From Hongsoonwoonella zoysiae (GTDB lineage Bacteria > Pseudomonadota > Alphaproteobacteria > Rhizobiales > Stappiaceae), in contig NZ_JABRXF010000001.1 of the NCBI RefSeq assembly GCF_013266695.1, forward strand, positions 2,051,736 to 2,115,735: a stretch of 64,000 nucleotides of DNA. Direction: 5' to 3'. The stretch's first letter is position 1, and the number at the start of each line of letters is the position of its first letter. The translations under genes and the position numbers were made by a program. Below are positions 17,810-27,300 of this stretch, piece by piece. A model generated the notes under the pieces. It saw nothing but the letters and a program-made list of their open reading frames with translations. It was not told the origin of the DNA and did not search any database.

Positions 17810-18043
17810 TTGAACTCCTGCTGCCAAACCGCCTGCGATCTCGGAAGGACTCTGGGCCCTGAATGTGCCGGCGAGAGAAACGCTGTCTACGATGAGACAT
17901 GAAGCGGGAGAGGCGTCCCACAGTGCTCCATCCGGGCCGTCCATACTGCAGTCTTGCCTAAGAGGCTTCACGAGACGCATTGTTTCTTGGATTTTCGGCG
18001 TGCGTTTATTCCCTAATGGATGACCTCTTTTGGGTGGGACGAC

Positions 18044-19399
18044 CTAGCCATAAACCTGGTTTGGAAGCCATGTGATGATCTCGGGAAAGATCATGCATAG
18101 CCCCAAACCTATGAGCTGTATTGCAAGGAAGGGCAGGGCGGAGCGGAAGATGTCCGACATCGGGATGGAGTCCGGTGCAACGCCGCGCAGGTAGAAAAGC
18201 GCATAGCCGAACGGCGGGGACAGGAAGCTCATCTGCATGTTGACCAGATAGATCACGCCGAACCAGAGGACGAGGTCGTCCGGGCTGTCGAGGCCGAAGG
18301 ACGCCGCCCCCAGCGCCTTGACGATCGGCACGAAGATCGGCACGCAAAGCAGGAGAATGCCGACCCAGTCCAGGAACATGCCGAGCACGATCAGCACGAT
18401 CTGCATGAGGATCAGGATGCCCCAGGGCCCGAAGCCGGTGCCTTCCAGCGCGCCTTGCACGAATTCCTGCCCGCCCTCCAGCACGTAGAGGCCGACGAAG
18501 ATCGTTGCGCCGAACATGATCCAGATGACCATGGCCGAGGCTTTCAGCGTGGTGATGCAGGCCTCGCGCACCGTCGGCCAGTCGAGCTTGCGGTGGATCG
18601 CGGCGACGATGAAGGCGCCGAAGGTGCCGATGCCGGCGGCTTCGACGGGCGTTGCGATGCCGGTGAAGATGACGCCGAGCACGATGACGATAAGCGCAAT
18701 CGGCGCCGACATCTTGGAGACGAGTGCGACCTTCTCGCGCGTCGACACGCGTTCTTCCATCGGAATAGGGGGGCCGAGCGTCGGGTTCACATAAGAGCGG
18801 ACCGTCACATAGAGGATGTAGAGGCCGGATAGCATGAGGCCCGGAAACACCGCGCCGATGAAAAGCTCGCCGACGGACTGTTCGGCCACCACCGCGTAGA
18901 TGATCGCCAGGATCGACGGCGGGATCAGGATGCCGAGCGTGCCGCCGGCCATGATCGAGCCCATGGCGATCTTCGGGTCGTACTGGCGCTTGAGCATGGC
19001 CGGCAGCGCGATGATGCCCATGGTCACGACGGCGGCGCCGATGACGCCGACCATGGCGGCAAGGATCGTCGAGGCGATGATGGTGGCGGAGGCAAGCCCG
19101 CCCTTGATGCCGCCCAGAACCTTGTAGATGACATCGAACATGTCGTTGATGATGCCGGCACGCTCCAGCATCGCCGCCATGAAGATGAAGAGCGGTATCG
19201 CCGAAAGCTGATAGTTCGTCATCAGCGGGAAGATGCGGCTCGGCACGATGTTTAGCGCCTGTGCGTCACCCAGAACGAAGAGGAAGACGCACGCGAGTCC
19301 GCCCGTGACGAAGGCAAGCGGCAGCCCCGCCATCAGCAGGATCAGCAGGGACCCGAACATGATGAGCGTCAGCCACTCGATGGAAAGGTCAAGACCCAT
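18044..19399 (-). CDS. dctM: TRAP transporter large membrane subunit (DctM)
   Basis: A full-length 451-residue transport subunit with about 12 or more membrane spans. The family motifs are complete (GGTLGILIPPSILAIIYAVV, GELFIGAVFPGL, FTGIATPVEAAG, GMFLDWVGILLLCVPIF, LSPPFGYALFYLRG). Its start overlaps the stop of the upstream dctQ by one base (TAATG), so the two are translationally coupled. It serves here as the internal reference that exposes the deletion in the other DctM (6262-7359). Confidence 0.95.
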   Translation of the reverse strand: MGLDLSIEWLTLIMFGSLLILLMAGLPLAFVTGGLACVFLFVLGDAQALNIVPSRIFPLMTNYQLSAIPLFIFMAAMLERAGIINDMFDVIYKVLGGIKGGLASATIIASTILAAMVGVIGAAVVTMGIIALPAMLKRQYDPKIAMGSIMAGGTLGILIPPSILAIIYAVVAEQSVGELFIGAVFPGLMLSGLYILYVTVRSYVNPTLGPPIPMEERVSTREKVALVSKMSAPIALIVIVLGVIFTGIATPVEAAGIGTFGAFIVAAIHRKLDWPTVREACITTLKASAMVIWIMFGATIFVGLYVLEGGQEFVQGALEGTGFGPWGILILMQIVLIVLGMFLDWVGILLLCVPIFVPIVKALGAASFGLDSPDDLVLWFGVIYLVNMQMSFLSPPFGYALFYLRGVAPDSIPMSDIFRSALPFLAIQLIGLGLCMIFPEIITWLPNQVYG

Positions 19400-20739
19400 T
19401 AGTCAGCCTCTTTAAGCGTTTTTGCGCCGATGACGACAGTGCGCACGTCCTGTGCGATTTTCGATACGCCCTGCAGGACGAGAAGCAACCCGCCGACGAC
19501 CATGACCCATTTCATTGGCCAAAGCGGCACCTCCCATTCATTGAAGGATATTTCGCCCCAGCGGATATTCGGGTCTGTCCATTCCGACAGAGTTATGCGC
19601 GACAACATCTCGAAAAAGCCGGTCTGGCCCCGCGCCCAGTCCGAGACGACACTGTTGCCGGACGGAGCGGCGATCGCGTCGAAGGCGAAGATATAGCTGG
19701 TGACCAGCAGCGTGCCGGCGAAGATGAAGAAGAAGACGGACGTCAGAAGATTGACGATCGCCCGGCGGCGCGAGGACATGGCGGCATAGAAGACGTCGAC
19801 CCGCACGTGGGACTCGGTCAGCATCGCGTAGGAACCGGCGATCAGGTATTGCATGCCGAACATGAGATACATCGCCTCATGCGCCCAGTTGGTCGGCGAA
19901 TTGAAGACGTAGCGGGCGATCACCTCGTAATAATAGACGAAGACGGCGATGACCGCCCAATAGCTCACGAATTCGCCTGCATAGAGCGACAATCGGTCTA
20001 TCCAGCCTGTCCAGCCGCGTGTGACGTGTTCGATGTCTTCCTTCCGCTCCTGGGCTTCCAGGGCGGCCAGCGCCTTCTCGGCTTCCGAAATCGGCTCTTC
20101 GTGAATTTCGGCATTGGCGCGGCGCACCATCGCCGGAAGAAGAAGGGCGTCCACCGCCAGAAGAGCGAGGATAAGGTAGAAGGCGTAAGCTGCGGCATTG
20201 TTCCAGAACGCGCGCCGCTCGCTCACCTCGGCGGCCACCGGCCTCATCGCCTCAAGTTCGGTTCGTGCTTCCTCGATCCTCGCCTGGCCGGTTTCGATGC
20301 GCCTTTCGGCGCGTTCGAGCTGCCTTTCGGCGCTGCGTTTTGCGAAGGAGCCTTCCTCCGCCGCCTCGACGTCCGCCCTGAGCTCTTCGAGATCGGCAAG
20401 AGCGGTCTTTACGCGCGGTTCCTCCCGCTCCAGCGTGCGCTCGGCAACGCGTATGGTGTTGTTCGCGTCCGAAAGGGCGGAGCGCGCATCGCTCGCCGCG
20501 CCGTTTGCATAGAGGATGAAACCGAAGATCGGGATGAAGACAAGCCCGAGCAGGCTTTTCAGGTAAAAGCGGTGAAGGCCGATCAACCCGCCCGTGACAA
20601 GGATCATATAGCCAAGCGGCAGCGAATATCGCCCGCGGTCGGGTTTTGGTCGTCGCGCCAGCCACATCGCGGCCAGCGGAAAGAGGATCAGGCCGAGCCA
20701 ATAGGCCCAGTGCGGCAGCGTGAAGTCTAGGCTTGGCAT
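19399..20739 (-). CDS. dctQ: TRAP small subunit DctQ fused to TM2-like domain and coiled coil
   Basis: A 446-residue protein where a plain DctQ has about 170. Residues about 1-80 hold membrane spans with a TM2-type signature (GGLIGLHRFYLKSLLGL). Residues about 85-175 are a charged coiled coil rich in Glu/Arg/Ala. Another span follows, then the DctQ domain from about residue 240 (YYYEVIARYVFNSPTNWAHE, SHVRVDVFYA, WPMKWVMVVGG). Such a soluble coil could organise the transporter or bind a partner. It is coupled to dctM downstream and lies after the dctP gene and an intra-operon terminator. Confidence 0.88.
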   Translation of the reverse strand: MPSLDFTLPHWAYWLGLILFPLAAMWLARRPKPDRGRYSLPLGYMILVTGGLIGLHRFYLKSLLGLVFIPIFGFILYANGAASDARSALSDANNTIRVAERTLEREEPRVKTALADLEELRADVEAAEEGSFAKRSAERQLERAERRIETGQARIEEARTELEAMRPVAAEVSERRAFWNNAAAYAFYLILALLAVDALLLPAMVRRANAEIHEEPISEAEKALAALEAQERKEDIEHVTRGWTGWIDRLSLYAGEFVSYWAVIAVFVYYYEVIARYVFNSPTNWAHEAMYLMFGMQYLIAGSYAMLTESHVRVDVFYAAMSSRRRAIVNLLTSVFFFIFAGTLLVTSYIFAFDAIAAPSGNSVVSDWARGQTGFFEMLSRITLSEWTDPNIRWGEISFNEWEVPLWPMKWVMVVGGLLLVLQGVSKIAQDVRTVVIGAKTLKEAD

Positions 20740-20769
20740 TCAGGCACCTGGAAGTGAGTTTCGACAGGC

Positions 20770-20802
20770 AAAAAGCCTGCGCGAAGAAAACTCCGCGCAG
20801 GC
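20770..20802 (-). terminator. Intra-operon terminator between dctP and dctQ
   Basis: On the minus strand, GCCTGCGCG and CGCGCAGGC form a 9-bp stem followed directly by TTTTT. It lies between the TRAP receptor and the membrane-subunit genes. Partial termination here would give far more receptor than membrane protein, which is the usual TRAP stoichiometry. Confidence 0.8.
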
Positions 20803-20824
20803 GTCTTTCCGGTTTGCGAACCGG

Positions 20825-21925
20825 TCAAAGATCGAGTTCGTGACCTTCCAGGAGTTCCGGCGACACGTAGCCGAGCGAGCCGGAGGTCATGTAGTCGAGC
20901 TGGATCTTGAAGACCCGGGCCGAGTCCTTGTCGCGATTGGCGTATTTGAACCAGATCGGCACTGCGACCTCGGTCATCAACTCCACGTCGTCCTGAGTCA
21001 GGCGCGTCACTTCCGTTCCGTCCGCCTCGAACTTCGCCCAGGCTTCCTGGTCGGCCTTCTGGATCTTGGCATGGTGCAGGTCGGAATAGACGTGCGTTTC
21101 CATCTCCACGAATTGCTTCATCTGGTCCGACAGGGCATTCCACGAACTTTGCGAGACCGTGATGTCCATAAGGTCGACCGGCTGATAGAGCGACATGAAG
21201 CCCGGAGGGCCCATGGAGATGTATTTCGTCACCTGTGAGAAGCCGAGGGCGTAGTTCACCGCCGGGCCCACATAGTCGGCGACGTCGATCGTGCCCTTTT
21301 CCAGCGCGGGGAAGATTTCCGAGCCAGGAAGAACGGTCGTTTCCGCGCCGATCTCGGTGAAGACTTCGGCGACCATGCCGCCCGGCAGGCGCATCTTGCG
21401 ACCGCGGAAATCGTCGATCGAACGGATCGGCACTTTCGAGTGGATGATGTTCGGGCCGTGGTGGACGGGGCCGACGTAGTGCATTCCCTGAGCGGAATAG
21501 AGTTCGCGGGCGATCTCAAGCCCGCCGAGCCCGTAGAAGAAGACATCCCACTCGTGCGGGTTGCGAAGGCCCAGCGGATAGGACGTCAGGAACGTCGCTG
21601 CCGGGATGATGCCTTGCGCATAGATCGTGAAGGGGTTCACCGCGTCGAGCACGCCGTTCTTCACGGCGTCGAAAAGCTGGAAGTCGCCGACGACGTCATT
21701 CGCGCCGAAAGGCTCGAACGCAAGCTCGCCGCCTGTCTTCTCGACGATCGTCGCGCACCAGTCCTTAAAGATCTGCAGGCCGGCGCCGCCGGGCCACGAT
21801 GTCTGAATTTTCCAGGTGGTGCCCTGCGCCTGCGCGTTGGCGATATGCGGGGCGGCCAGCGCGCTTGCCGCAGCCACGCCCGCGCCTGCTTTCAAAAACC
21901 TGCGTCTGTTCAGTTTGGACGTCAT
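20825..21925 (-). CDS. dctP: TRAP solute receptor (DctP/TakP type), Tat-exported
   Basis: A 366-residue periplasmic receptor with a twin-arginine signal (NRRRFLKAGAG) and cleavage near NAQA. It resembles the TakP branch of 2-oxo acid receptors (TSWPGG start, GRKMRLPGG around residues 175-183, VADYVGPAVNY). The ATG at 21925 follows GGGAGG. It is the first gene of the dctP-dctQ-dctM operon. Ligand is unknown; 2-oxoacids or related carboxylates are the family default. Confidence 0.92.
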   Translation of the reverse strand: MTSKLNRRRFLKAGAGVAAASALAAPHIANAQAQGTTWKIQTSWPGGAGLQIFKDWCATIVEKTGGELAFEPFGANDVVGDFQLFDAVKNGVLDAVNPFTIYAQGIIPAATFLTSYPLGLRNPHEWDVFFYGLGGLEIARELYSAQGMHYVGPVHHGPNIIHSKVPIRSIDDFRGRKMRLPGGMVAEVFTEIGAETTVLPGSEIFPALEKGTIDVADYVGPAVNYALGFSQVTKYISMGPPGFMSLYQPVDLMDITVSQSSWNALSDQMKQFVEMETHVYSDLHHAKIQKADQEAWAKFEADGTEVTRLTQDDVELMTEVAVPIWFKYANRDKDSARVFKIQLDYMTSGSLGYVSPELLEGHELDL

Positions 21926-22485
21926 GGGTTTTCCTCCCTTGTTCAACTGCGACAACGGCCGGCCGGGTCAAAATTGATTTGTATATGCCGGGTTGTGGCG
22001 CAGTCCCACGTTGCCTTCCCGAATAAATATTATGATAGCTACGCCGCCGGGTGAGGTAAACCGTCGGGTGCAAATTCAGAACGACTTATTATTTCCGTTT
22101 ATGAAAATGTATTTATCCAAAAACATATATGCGTTGCACCAAAAATGCTGTTGCGGCGCAAATATTTAGGATAGCAAATTTAATTGCCCTCCAAGACGGA
22201 GCTGACTGGGACATTGCCGAATCATACCATATTCAATTGAGTGTACTGTGAGGCTTTATTCATTATGCGCTCACGTTGTCGCGACTCGACCGCGTGCATT
22301 ATCAGTGAATTGCGCCTCAAGATTGTTAATCAATGTTCGTGCGAGCGTTGATAAACAGCCCGAATCGCGCGTTGGGCAGTAGCCAAGGCGCGAAAAATAA
22401 ATAATATTATTCTGTCGAGTGCTGCGAGAAATCCAAATCAAGAAAAACGCGCAAGCACTCAATTTTCCATACGGGAGGAAACCTC
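21926..22485. other. AT-rich divergent intergenic region
   Basis: About 560 bases between the TRAP operon (minus) and the PQQ-dehydrogenase operon (plus). It is clearly richer in A+T than the flanking genes and must hold two divergent promoters. No gene, strong hairpin or known regulatory motif was recognised. Confidence 0.5.
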
Positions 22486-23739
22486 ATGAAGAAGATTTTG
22501 CTGGCCACCGCATGCCTGTTCCTGGGTGCGGGCATAGCCAATGCCCAGGCCCCCGTGCCGGACAATCTCGAAAAGCTCTCGAATTTCCAGAGCACGGGGA
22601 CGACAGAATTCACCTTTATCGAGCAGACCGGCGAATATGCCGACGGCATCAGGAAAAATCTCGAACGCATCAAGATGCCGGACGGCTTCAAGATCGAGCT
22701 TTATGCCGTCGTTCCCGATGCGCGCCATATGGCGGTGGGTCCGCAAGGCATCGTAACCTTCGTCGGCACGCGCAAGGACAAGGTCTGGTCGGTGACCGAC
22801 CGCAACAAGGACCGTGTGGCGGACGAGGTGAAGGATTTCGCGCCCTCGCTGAAATTCGCGATCCCGAACGGCCCCTGTTTCTCCAGCGACGGCTTCCTTT
22901 ATATCGCCGAGCAGAACCGCGTTCTGGTCTATCCGGCGGCGGAATTCTTCTATGAAAGTCCGGATGTGGCGGCCTTCAACGTCGTCAAGCAGGGCGAACT
23001 TATCCCGCCGGAGGAGGAGAGCTACAACCACACCGCGCGCGTGTGCAAGATCGGGCCGGATGGCAAGCTTTACATTTCGCTTGGTCAGCCGTTCAACGTC
23101 ACGCCGCCCGAAAAGCTCGACCTGTACAAGAAGCACGGCATCGGCGGCATGATCCGCATGAACACCGACGGTACCGGCCGTGAAGTCTATACCTACGGTA
23201 TCCGGAACTCCGTGGGTCACGATTTCCACCCCGTCACCGGCGAACTCTGGTTCACCGATAACCAGGTGGACGGCATGGGCGATGACATTCCGCCGGGCGA
23301 AATCAACCGCCAGACGGCTCAGGGTCAGCACTTCGGCTTCCCCTGGTATGGCGGCGGCGATGTCCGCACGAACGAATACAAGGACGAGGAAGTGCCGGTC
23401 GATGTCGTGATGCCGGCGGTCGAAACGGTGGCGCATGCGGCTGACCTTGGTATGCACTTCTACACGGGCAACATGTTCCCCGCGCACTACAAGAACGCGA
23501 TCTTTTCCGCTCAGCACGGATCGTGGAACCGTACGACGCCCGTCGGCGCCCGCGTGATGGTCACCCATATCGACGACGAGGGCAACGCGACCACGGAACC
23601 CTTCGCCGAAGGCTGGATTGACGAGAACGGCGAGTATCTCGGCCGACCGGTCGACGTGGCGGAGCTTCGCGACGGCTCGATCCTCGTTTCCGACGATCTT
23701 GCCGGTGCGATCTATCGCATTTCGTATGAGGGCAATTGA
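22486..23739 (+). CDS. PQQ-type sugar (sorbosone-like) dehydrogenase, periplasmic
   Basis: A 417-residue six-bladed beta-propeller of the soluble aldose/sorbosone dehydrogenase family, which oxidises sugars or aldehydes with PQQ and passes electrons to cytochrome c. A Sec signal peptide ends at ANA-QA (about residue 20). Family stretches include YNHTARVCKIGPDGKLYISL, YGIRNSVGHDFHP, LWFTDNQVDGMGDD and FSAQHGSWNR. SD GGGAGGAAAC precedes the ATG. It is translationally coupled to the cytochrome gene that follows, its probable electron acceptor. PQQ synthesis genes are not in the window. Confidence 0.88.
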   Translation: MKKILLATACLFLGAGIANAQAPVPDNLEKLSNFQSTGTTEFTFIEQTGEYADGIRKNLERIKMPDGFKIELYAVVPDARHMAVGPQGIVTFVGTRKDKVWSVTDRNKDRVADEVKDFAPSLKFAIPNGPCFSSDGFLYIAEQNRVLVYPAAEFFYESPDVAAFNVVKQGELIPPEEESYNHTARVCKIGPDGKLYISLGQPFNVTPPEKLDLYKKHGIGGMIRMNTDGTGREVYTYGIRNSVGHDFHPVTGELWFTDNQVDGMGDDIPPGEINRQTAQGQHFGFPWYGGGDVRTNEYKDEEVPVDVVMPAVETVAHAADLGMHFYTGNMFPAHYKNAIFSAQHGSWNRTTPVGARVMVTHIDDEGNATTEPFAEGWIDENGEYLGRPVDVAELRDGSILVSDDLAGAIYRISYEGN

Positions 23740-24323
23740 TGCTTCGTGCCGCAATTCTCATCCTGGGCGGGGTCTTCCTCGCCCAGGGTGCATTCGCCGA
23801 TGACCTGAACGGCGATCCGCAGGCCGGGCGCAAGAAAGCGGGTCAGTGCCGCACCTGCCACGGCCTTGACGGATATGCGAAAATTCCCATTGCCCCGCAC
23901 ATCGGCGGGGAACCCGCCAGTTACATTGCAAAGCAGCTCAAGGCTTTCAGGCAGGGCACCCGCACCCACGAAATGATGAGCGTGGTTGCAAAGAACCTTG
24001 ACGATCAGTCGATCGCCGATCTCAGTGCCTGGTATTCGTCTCACGAGGTTTCCACCACGCTTCCTGCTGGCAAGAGCGAGGAGGATGCACCGGAGCTTTG
24101 CGTCGCCTGCCACGGCGCGACCGGCATCGGCCAGGTGGAGAACGTGCCAAATCTCGCCGGTGAAAGTGCGATCTATATCGATACGCAGTTGAAGGCCTTC
24201 CGACTCGGCAAGCGTACCGACGAGGTCATGTCCGCGATCGCCGCCGACCTGACGAATGAAGAAATCCGCGACCTCGCGGACTGGTATGCTTCGGTGAAAC
24301 TCGAAATCACACAGTCGGAATAA
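23739..24323 (+). CDS. Di-haem cytochrome c (cytochrome c4-like)
   Basis: A 194-residue exported protein with a signal peptide ending at AFA-DD and two haem sites, CRTCH and CVACH. The two halves are clearly duplicated cytochrome domains (IGGEPASYIAKQLKAFRQGTR versus LAGESAIYIDTQLKAFRLGKR). The ATG overlaps the dehydrogenase stop (TGATG). It probably accepts electrons from that dehydrogenase and passes them to a terminal oxidase. Confidence 0.93.
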   Translation: MLRAAILILGGVFLAQGAFADDLNGDPQAGRKKAGQCRTCHGLDGYAKIPIAPHIGGEPASYIAKQLKAFRQGTRTHEMMSVVAKNLDDQSIADLSAWYSSHEVSTTLPAGKSEEDAPELCVACHGATGIGQVENVPNLAGESAIYIDTQLKAFRLGKRTDEVMSAIAADLTNEEIRDLADWYASVKLEITQSE

Positions 24324-24434
24324 GGGGTTGGAAAGTTTCGTGCGCGGCGCAGTTAGCGCCGCGCACGAGGACGCACAATCCGCTATATGGATCTTTACGT
24401 AGGCTCATTCGCTCTTCTAATACAGGCAAGGGAG

Positions 24435-24924
24435 ATGAACTATGAACCCCCTTCCACCCTTCCAATGAATTTTGTGGGTGCGGTACTTGCCTTGGCCCTT
24501 CCTGCCACTGATCTGACCCCCGGTCCGGCTGCCGGCGATGCTTTGGCGGAAGAAACTCGAAAAGACCAGAGCCGACTGTCCCTGGCCGAAAACAATGGGT
24601 CAGGTGGATGACAGAGCCTGTATTTCGCATGTCGAACTGCACGGCCCGAATGGCATTCGTTATGTGCACCAGTATTCCGATAGATTGACGCTTTACAGCG
24701 CTCGCCACCGTGCGAATGAGACAATCTTTTTCAAGAACCGCGAGCTTCCGAGCGTTACGGCGAACCTCACGCTGGATACCGATGCGATGGTCAAGACCGT
24801 GACCGCCAGCTCGGAAGACGAGGTATTTTCGAAATCCGCAAGGCTTAGGGACCAGACCTTATTTGAGCGCTCCGGAAAGTTGGAGTCGGTATTGTCCGTC
24901 TTTTGCTGTACCAGCTGGTGTTAA
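24435..24924 (+). pseudogene. Possible frameshifted small gene of unknown function
   Basis: A frame starting at 24435 after AAGGGAG gives a hydrophobic segment (FVGAVLALALPATDL) and stops at 24611. A second frame, open to 24924, continues with a plausible soluble sequence (ACISHVELHGPNGIRYVHQY) and coding-like third positions. Together they look like one roughly 160-residue secreted protein broken near 24590-24610. No family was recognised; either frame could also be fortuitous. Confidence 0.35.
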
Positions 24925-25233
24925 TCCAAGCCTCCGATGTGGCACTTTAGCGTTTTTCTGACATAATTTGATAAGATTGATCTATTGAAATGAATACTGT
25001 GCGCGTTGCGCAGTGAAGTAAGAATGGATGCGCCGTGCAAGGGCGAATTTTTAGTAATTGTAACGTCCTTGCAAGGCGCTTCTCTGGTGAAGAAATGCAT
25101 GAAATCAATTTTTGGGCCAGAGTAACGGAAACCCCATGAGGCGTTATCTTCCATCCATGCCGGCCGGTGCACCGTGAGCTGGGAACCGAATGTCGCCTTC
25201 GGGCGTTAAGGGCGAAAGAGGGGCCTTTCTTGA
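24925..25233. other. Intergenic region, nothing recognised
   Basis: About 310 relatively AT-rich bases between the broken small gene and the AI-2E-family gene. It presumably contains the promoter of the latter. No hairpin, repeat or gene was seen. Confidence 0.5.
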
Positions 25234-26367
25234 ATGCATCGCCAACGGATTGCCTCGCGCCTGATATCTCCGCGGCGCGGACCTGTGGGAAATATCGAGG
25301 CGATACTGCAAACTGCCTCGCGCGCGTCGCTGGTGTTCCTCGGCGCGGTCGGCCTCTTTATCGTGCTCAGGAACGCGCAGTTTCTGCTGGCGCCGATTTT
25401 CGTTGCGATCATCCTGGGGCTGATGTTCTCGCCGGTGGCGACGTTGATGGAGACGCGGCGTATTCCGCCGTCGATATCCGCCCTTGCGGTCGTCCTGCTC
25501 CTGCTTGTGATTATCGCGACTTGCGTCACGCTTTTCGCGCTGCCCCTGTCGGTCTGGATCGACCGTCTGCCGCTTATCTGGCGCAAGCTGCAGTTCCAGA
25601 TTACCGGCTGGGAACCCTTTTTCGACTCCCTGTCCAACCTGCGCGATCAGCTTCGCGATATCGCCGGCCAAAGTTCGTCGATGAAGGTGACGGTGGAGGA
25701 AGATTCGACCGTTGCCCAGATCGCCTATATCGCGCCGACGATCGTCGCGCAGGTGCTCCTGTTCCTGGCAAGCCTTTACTTCTTCATCGCGACGCGGGAC
25801 CGCATTCGCCTGAGCGTGCTTTCGCTCTGCTTCAGCCGTGCGGCAAAGCTGCGCGCGGCGCATTTCTTCCGCGATACGGAACGCGACGTCTCGGCCTATC
25901 TGCTTTCGATCACCTTCATCAACGCCGCGCTCGGCTTTGCCGTGGGTGTTGTGATGTTCGCCCTCGGCGTGCCGTCGCCTATGTTGTGGGGCCTTCTCGC
26001 TTTCACGCTCAACTATGTGATCTACGTAGGTCCGGCCTTGATGGTGGTGATCCTGCTTCTGGTAGGTATCGCGACGTTCAACACCTTTCCCGCACTGCTG
26101 GTGCCGGCGGGGGCCTATCTCGGGCTTAATGCGCTGGAGTCCCAGTTCGTTACGCCGCATGTTCTGGGACGCACGCTGACCCTCAATCCGTTCTTCGTGT
26201 TTCTCGCGCTCGCTTTCTGGCTCTGGCTTTGGGGCCCGGTCGGCGGGTTCATTGCCGTGCCGTCGATGCTGATCATCTATGCCGCGCTCAGGAACGCGCT
26301 TCCCATGAGCCAAAACCAACTGTTTTCCAGGAACAACTCCCCCGCCAGCGGCATTTCCCGAATGTGA
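25234..26367 (+). CDS. AI-2E-family transporter
   Basis: A 377-residue inner-membrane protein of the AI-2 exporter family (PF01594), with about eight spans in two blocks around a soluble helical segment (WEPFFDSLSNLRDQLRDIAG). Conserved late parts are ALGFAVGVVMFALGVPSPMLWGLLAFTLNYVIYVGP and TLNPFFVFLALAFWLWLWGP, here split for length. Family members export AI-2 or act as Na+/H+ antiporters, so the substrate is open. The following envelope-associated genes (DUF883, holin-like) are in the same direction. Confidence 0.9.
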   Translation: MHRQRIASRLISPRRGPVGNIEAILQTASRASLVFLGAVGLFIVLRNAQFLLAPIFVAIILGLMFSPVATLMETRRIPPSISALAVVLLLLVIIATCVTLFALPLSVWIDRLPLIWRKLQFQITGWEPFFDSLSNLRDQLRDIAGQSSSMKVTVEEDSTVAQIAYIAPTIVAQVLLFLASLYFFIATRDRIRLSVLSLCFSRAAKLRAAHFFRDTERDVSAYLLSITFINAALGFAVGVVMFALGVPSPMLWGLLAFTLNYVIYVGPALMVVILLLVGIATFNTFPALLVPAGAYLGLNALESQFVTPHVLGRTLTLNPFFVFLALAFWLWLWGPVGGFIAVPSMLIIYAALRNALPMSQNQLFSRNNSPASGISRM

Positions 26368-26491
26368 GAACGCCGCTTGCGTCTTTTGCCGCATCATGCT
26401 GGCCCACACGCACTTGAGCGTGAATAAGTGTTAGCATCCGCGACGGAAGTTTCGGCTGATCCAATAAGCGACGAAATGGAGGTGACCTGAA

Positions 26492-26830
26492 ATGGCGACT
26501 GCTTCACAGGCGAAGAAAACCACCGATGGCGAAAGTGGCCCCACCGTGGCCGATGTCGAAGCCCAGATCAGGAAGGTCCGCGCCGAGATCGCCACGCTGG
26601 CAGAAACCATTTCCGCCGTGGGTTCGAGCAAGGCGGGCGAATTGCGCGGAGAGGCGGAACGGCGGGCGGCCCAGCTTGCGGGCAAGGGAGAGGATATGGT
26701 CGCGGGCCTTGAGCAGGAACTTGCCGACCTGGAGCGAAGCCTCAAGAAAACGGTGCGCGAGAAGCCGTTTATCTCTCTTGGCGCGGCACTGCTTGCCGGC
26801 GTCATGGCCGGCTTGCTGCTGCGCCGCTAG
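26492..26830 (+). CDS. DUF883-family (ElaB/YqjD-like) membrane-anchored protein
   Basis: A 112-residue protein: an N-terminal amphipathic helical region (about residues 15-90, charged, coiled-coil-like) and one C-terminal membrane helix ending in LLLRR (FISLGAALLAGVMAGLLLRR). This is the layout of YqjD/ElaB tail-anchored proteins, some of which bind ribosomes in stationary phase. It is 11 bases before the YqjE/holin-like gene, matching the known yqjD-yqjE order. Confidence 0.85.
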   Translation: MATASQAKKTTDGESGPTVADVEAQIRKVRAEIATLAETISAVGSSKAGELRGEAERRAAQLAGKGEDMVAGLEQELADLERSLKKTVREKPFISLGAALLAGVMAGLLLRR

Positions 26831-26841
26831 GAAACCTTGCG

Positions 26842-27300
26842 ATGATCCGTTTCCTCGGGACGATCATTGGCCTGGCGGGCCGGGAAGTCCGGGAGCGGCG
26901 GGACTGGCTTGCCACCTCCCTGTTTATCTGCGCGATATCGAGTTTCCTTGCGCTTGCGTCCGCTGCCGCGCTTCTTGTGGCCATGGGAATTGCGGTCGCC
27001 CGGTTTTACGGTCCTCTTGTCGGAGCGCTATCCGTTGCAGGGCTGTGTATCCTCTTGTCGCTGGCGCTTTTGATCGGGTGGAGGATAGCTGCGCGGCGGC
27101 ACGCGAAAAGAATGCGCCGGCGTCGCCGCGGTCTCATGGGGCCGACGGTCGCCTCGCTGGCGGTGTCCGCATTGCCGCTTTCGCGCACGCCGCATATTCG
27201 CAAATCGCTTCTCGTCGCCGCCGGATTGTTCGCCATCGGATTTCTTCTGGCGTCGAGCGGTGGCGAAGGGGATGGAGATGGTGGCGACCAGGACCCATAG
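26842..27300 (+). CDS. Phage-holin-like / YqjE-type membrane protein
   Basis: A 152-residue protein with two adjacent N-terminal membrane spans (about residues 25-80), a very basic loop (RRHAKRMRRRRRG), another hydrophobic segment near 125-140 and a Gly/Asp-rich tail. Hydropathy and position after a DUF883 gene fit the YqjE/holin-superfamily III group. Similarity by eye is moderate; function is unknown, probably envelope stress. Confidence 0.65.
   Translation: MIRFLGTIIGLAGREVRERRDWLATSLFICAISSFLALASAAALLVAMGIAVARFYGPLVGALSVAGLCILLSLALLIGWRIAARRHAKRMRRRRRGLMGPTVASLAVSALPLSRTPHIRKSLLVAAGLFAIGFLLASSGGEGDGDGGDQDP

Noticed and set aside
25144-26409. A 421-residue minus-strand frame opposite the AI-2E-family gene
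   Set aside because: Composition (Arg/His/Gln-rich, no hydrophobic core) is typical of an antisense shadow; the plus strand is a good membrane protein.
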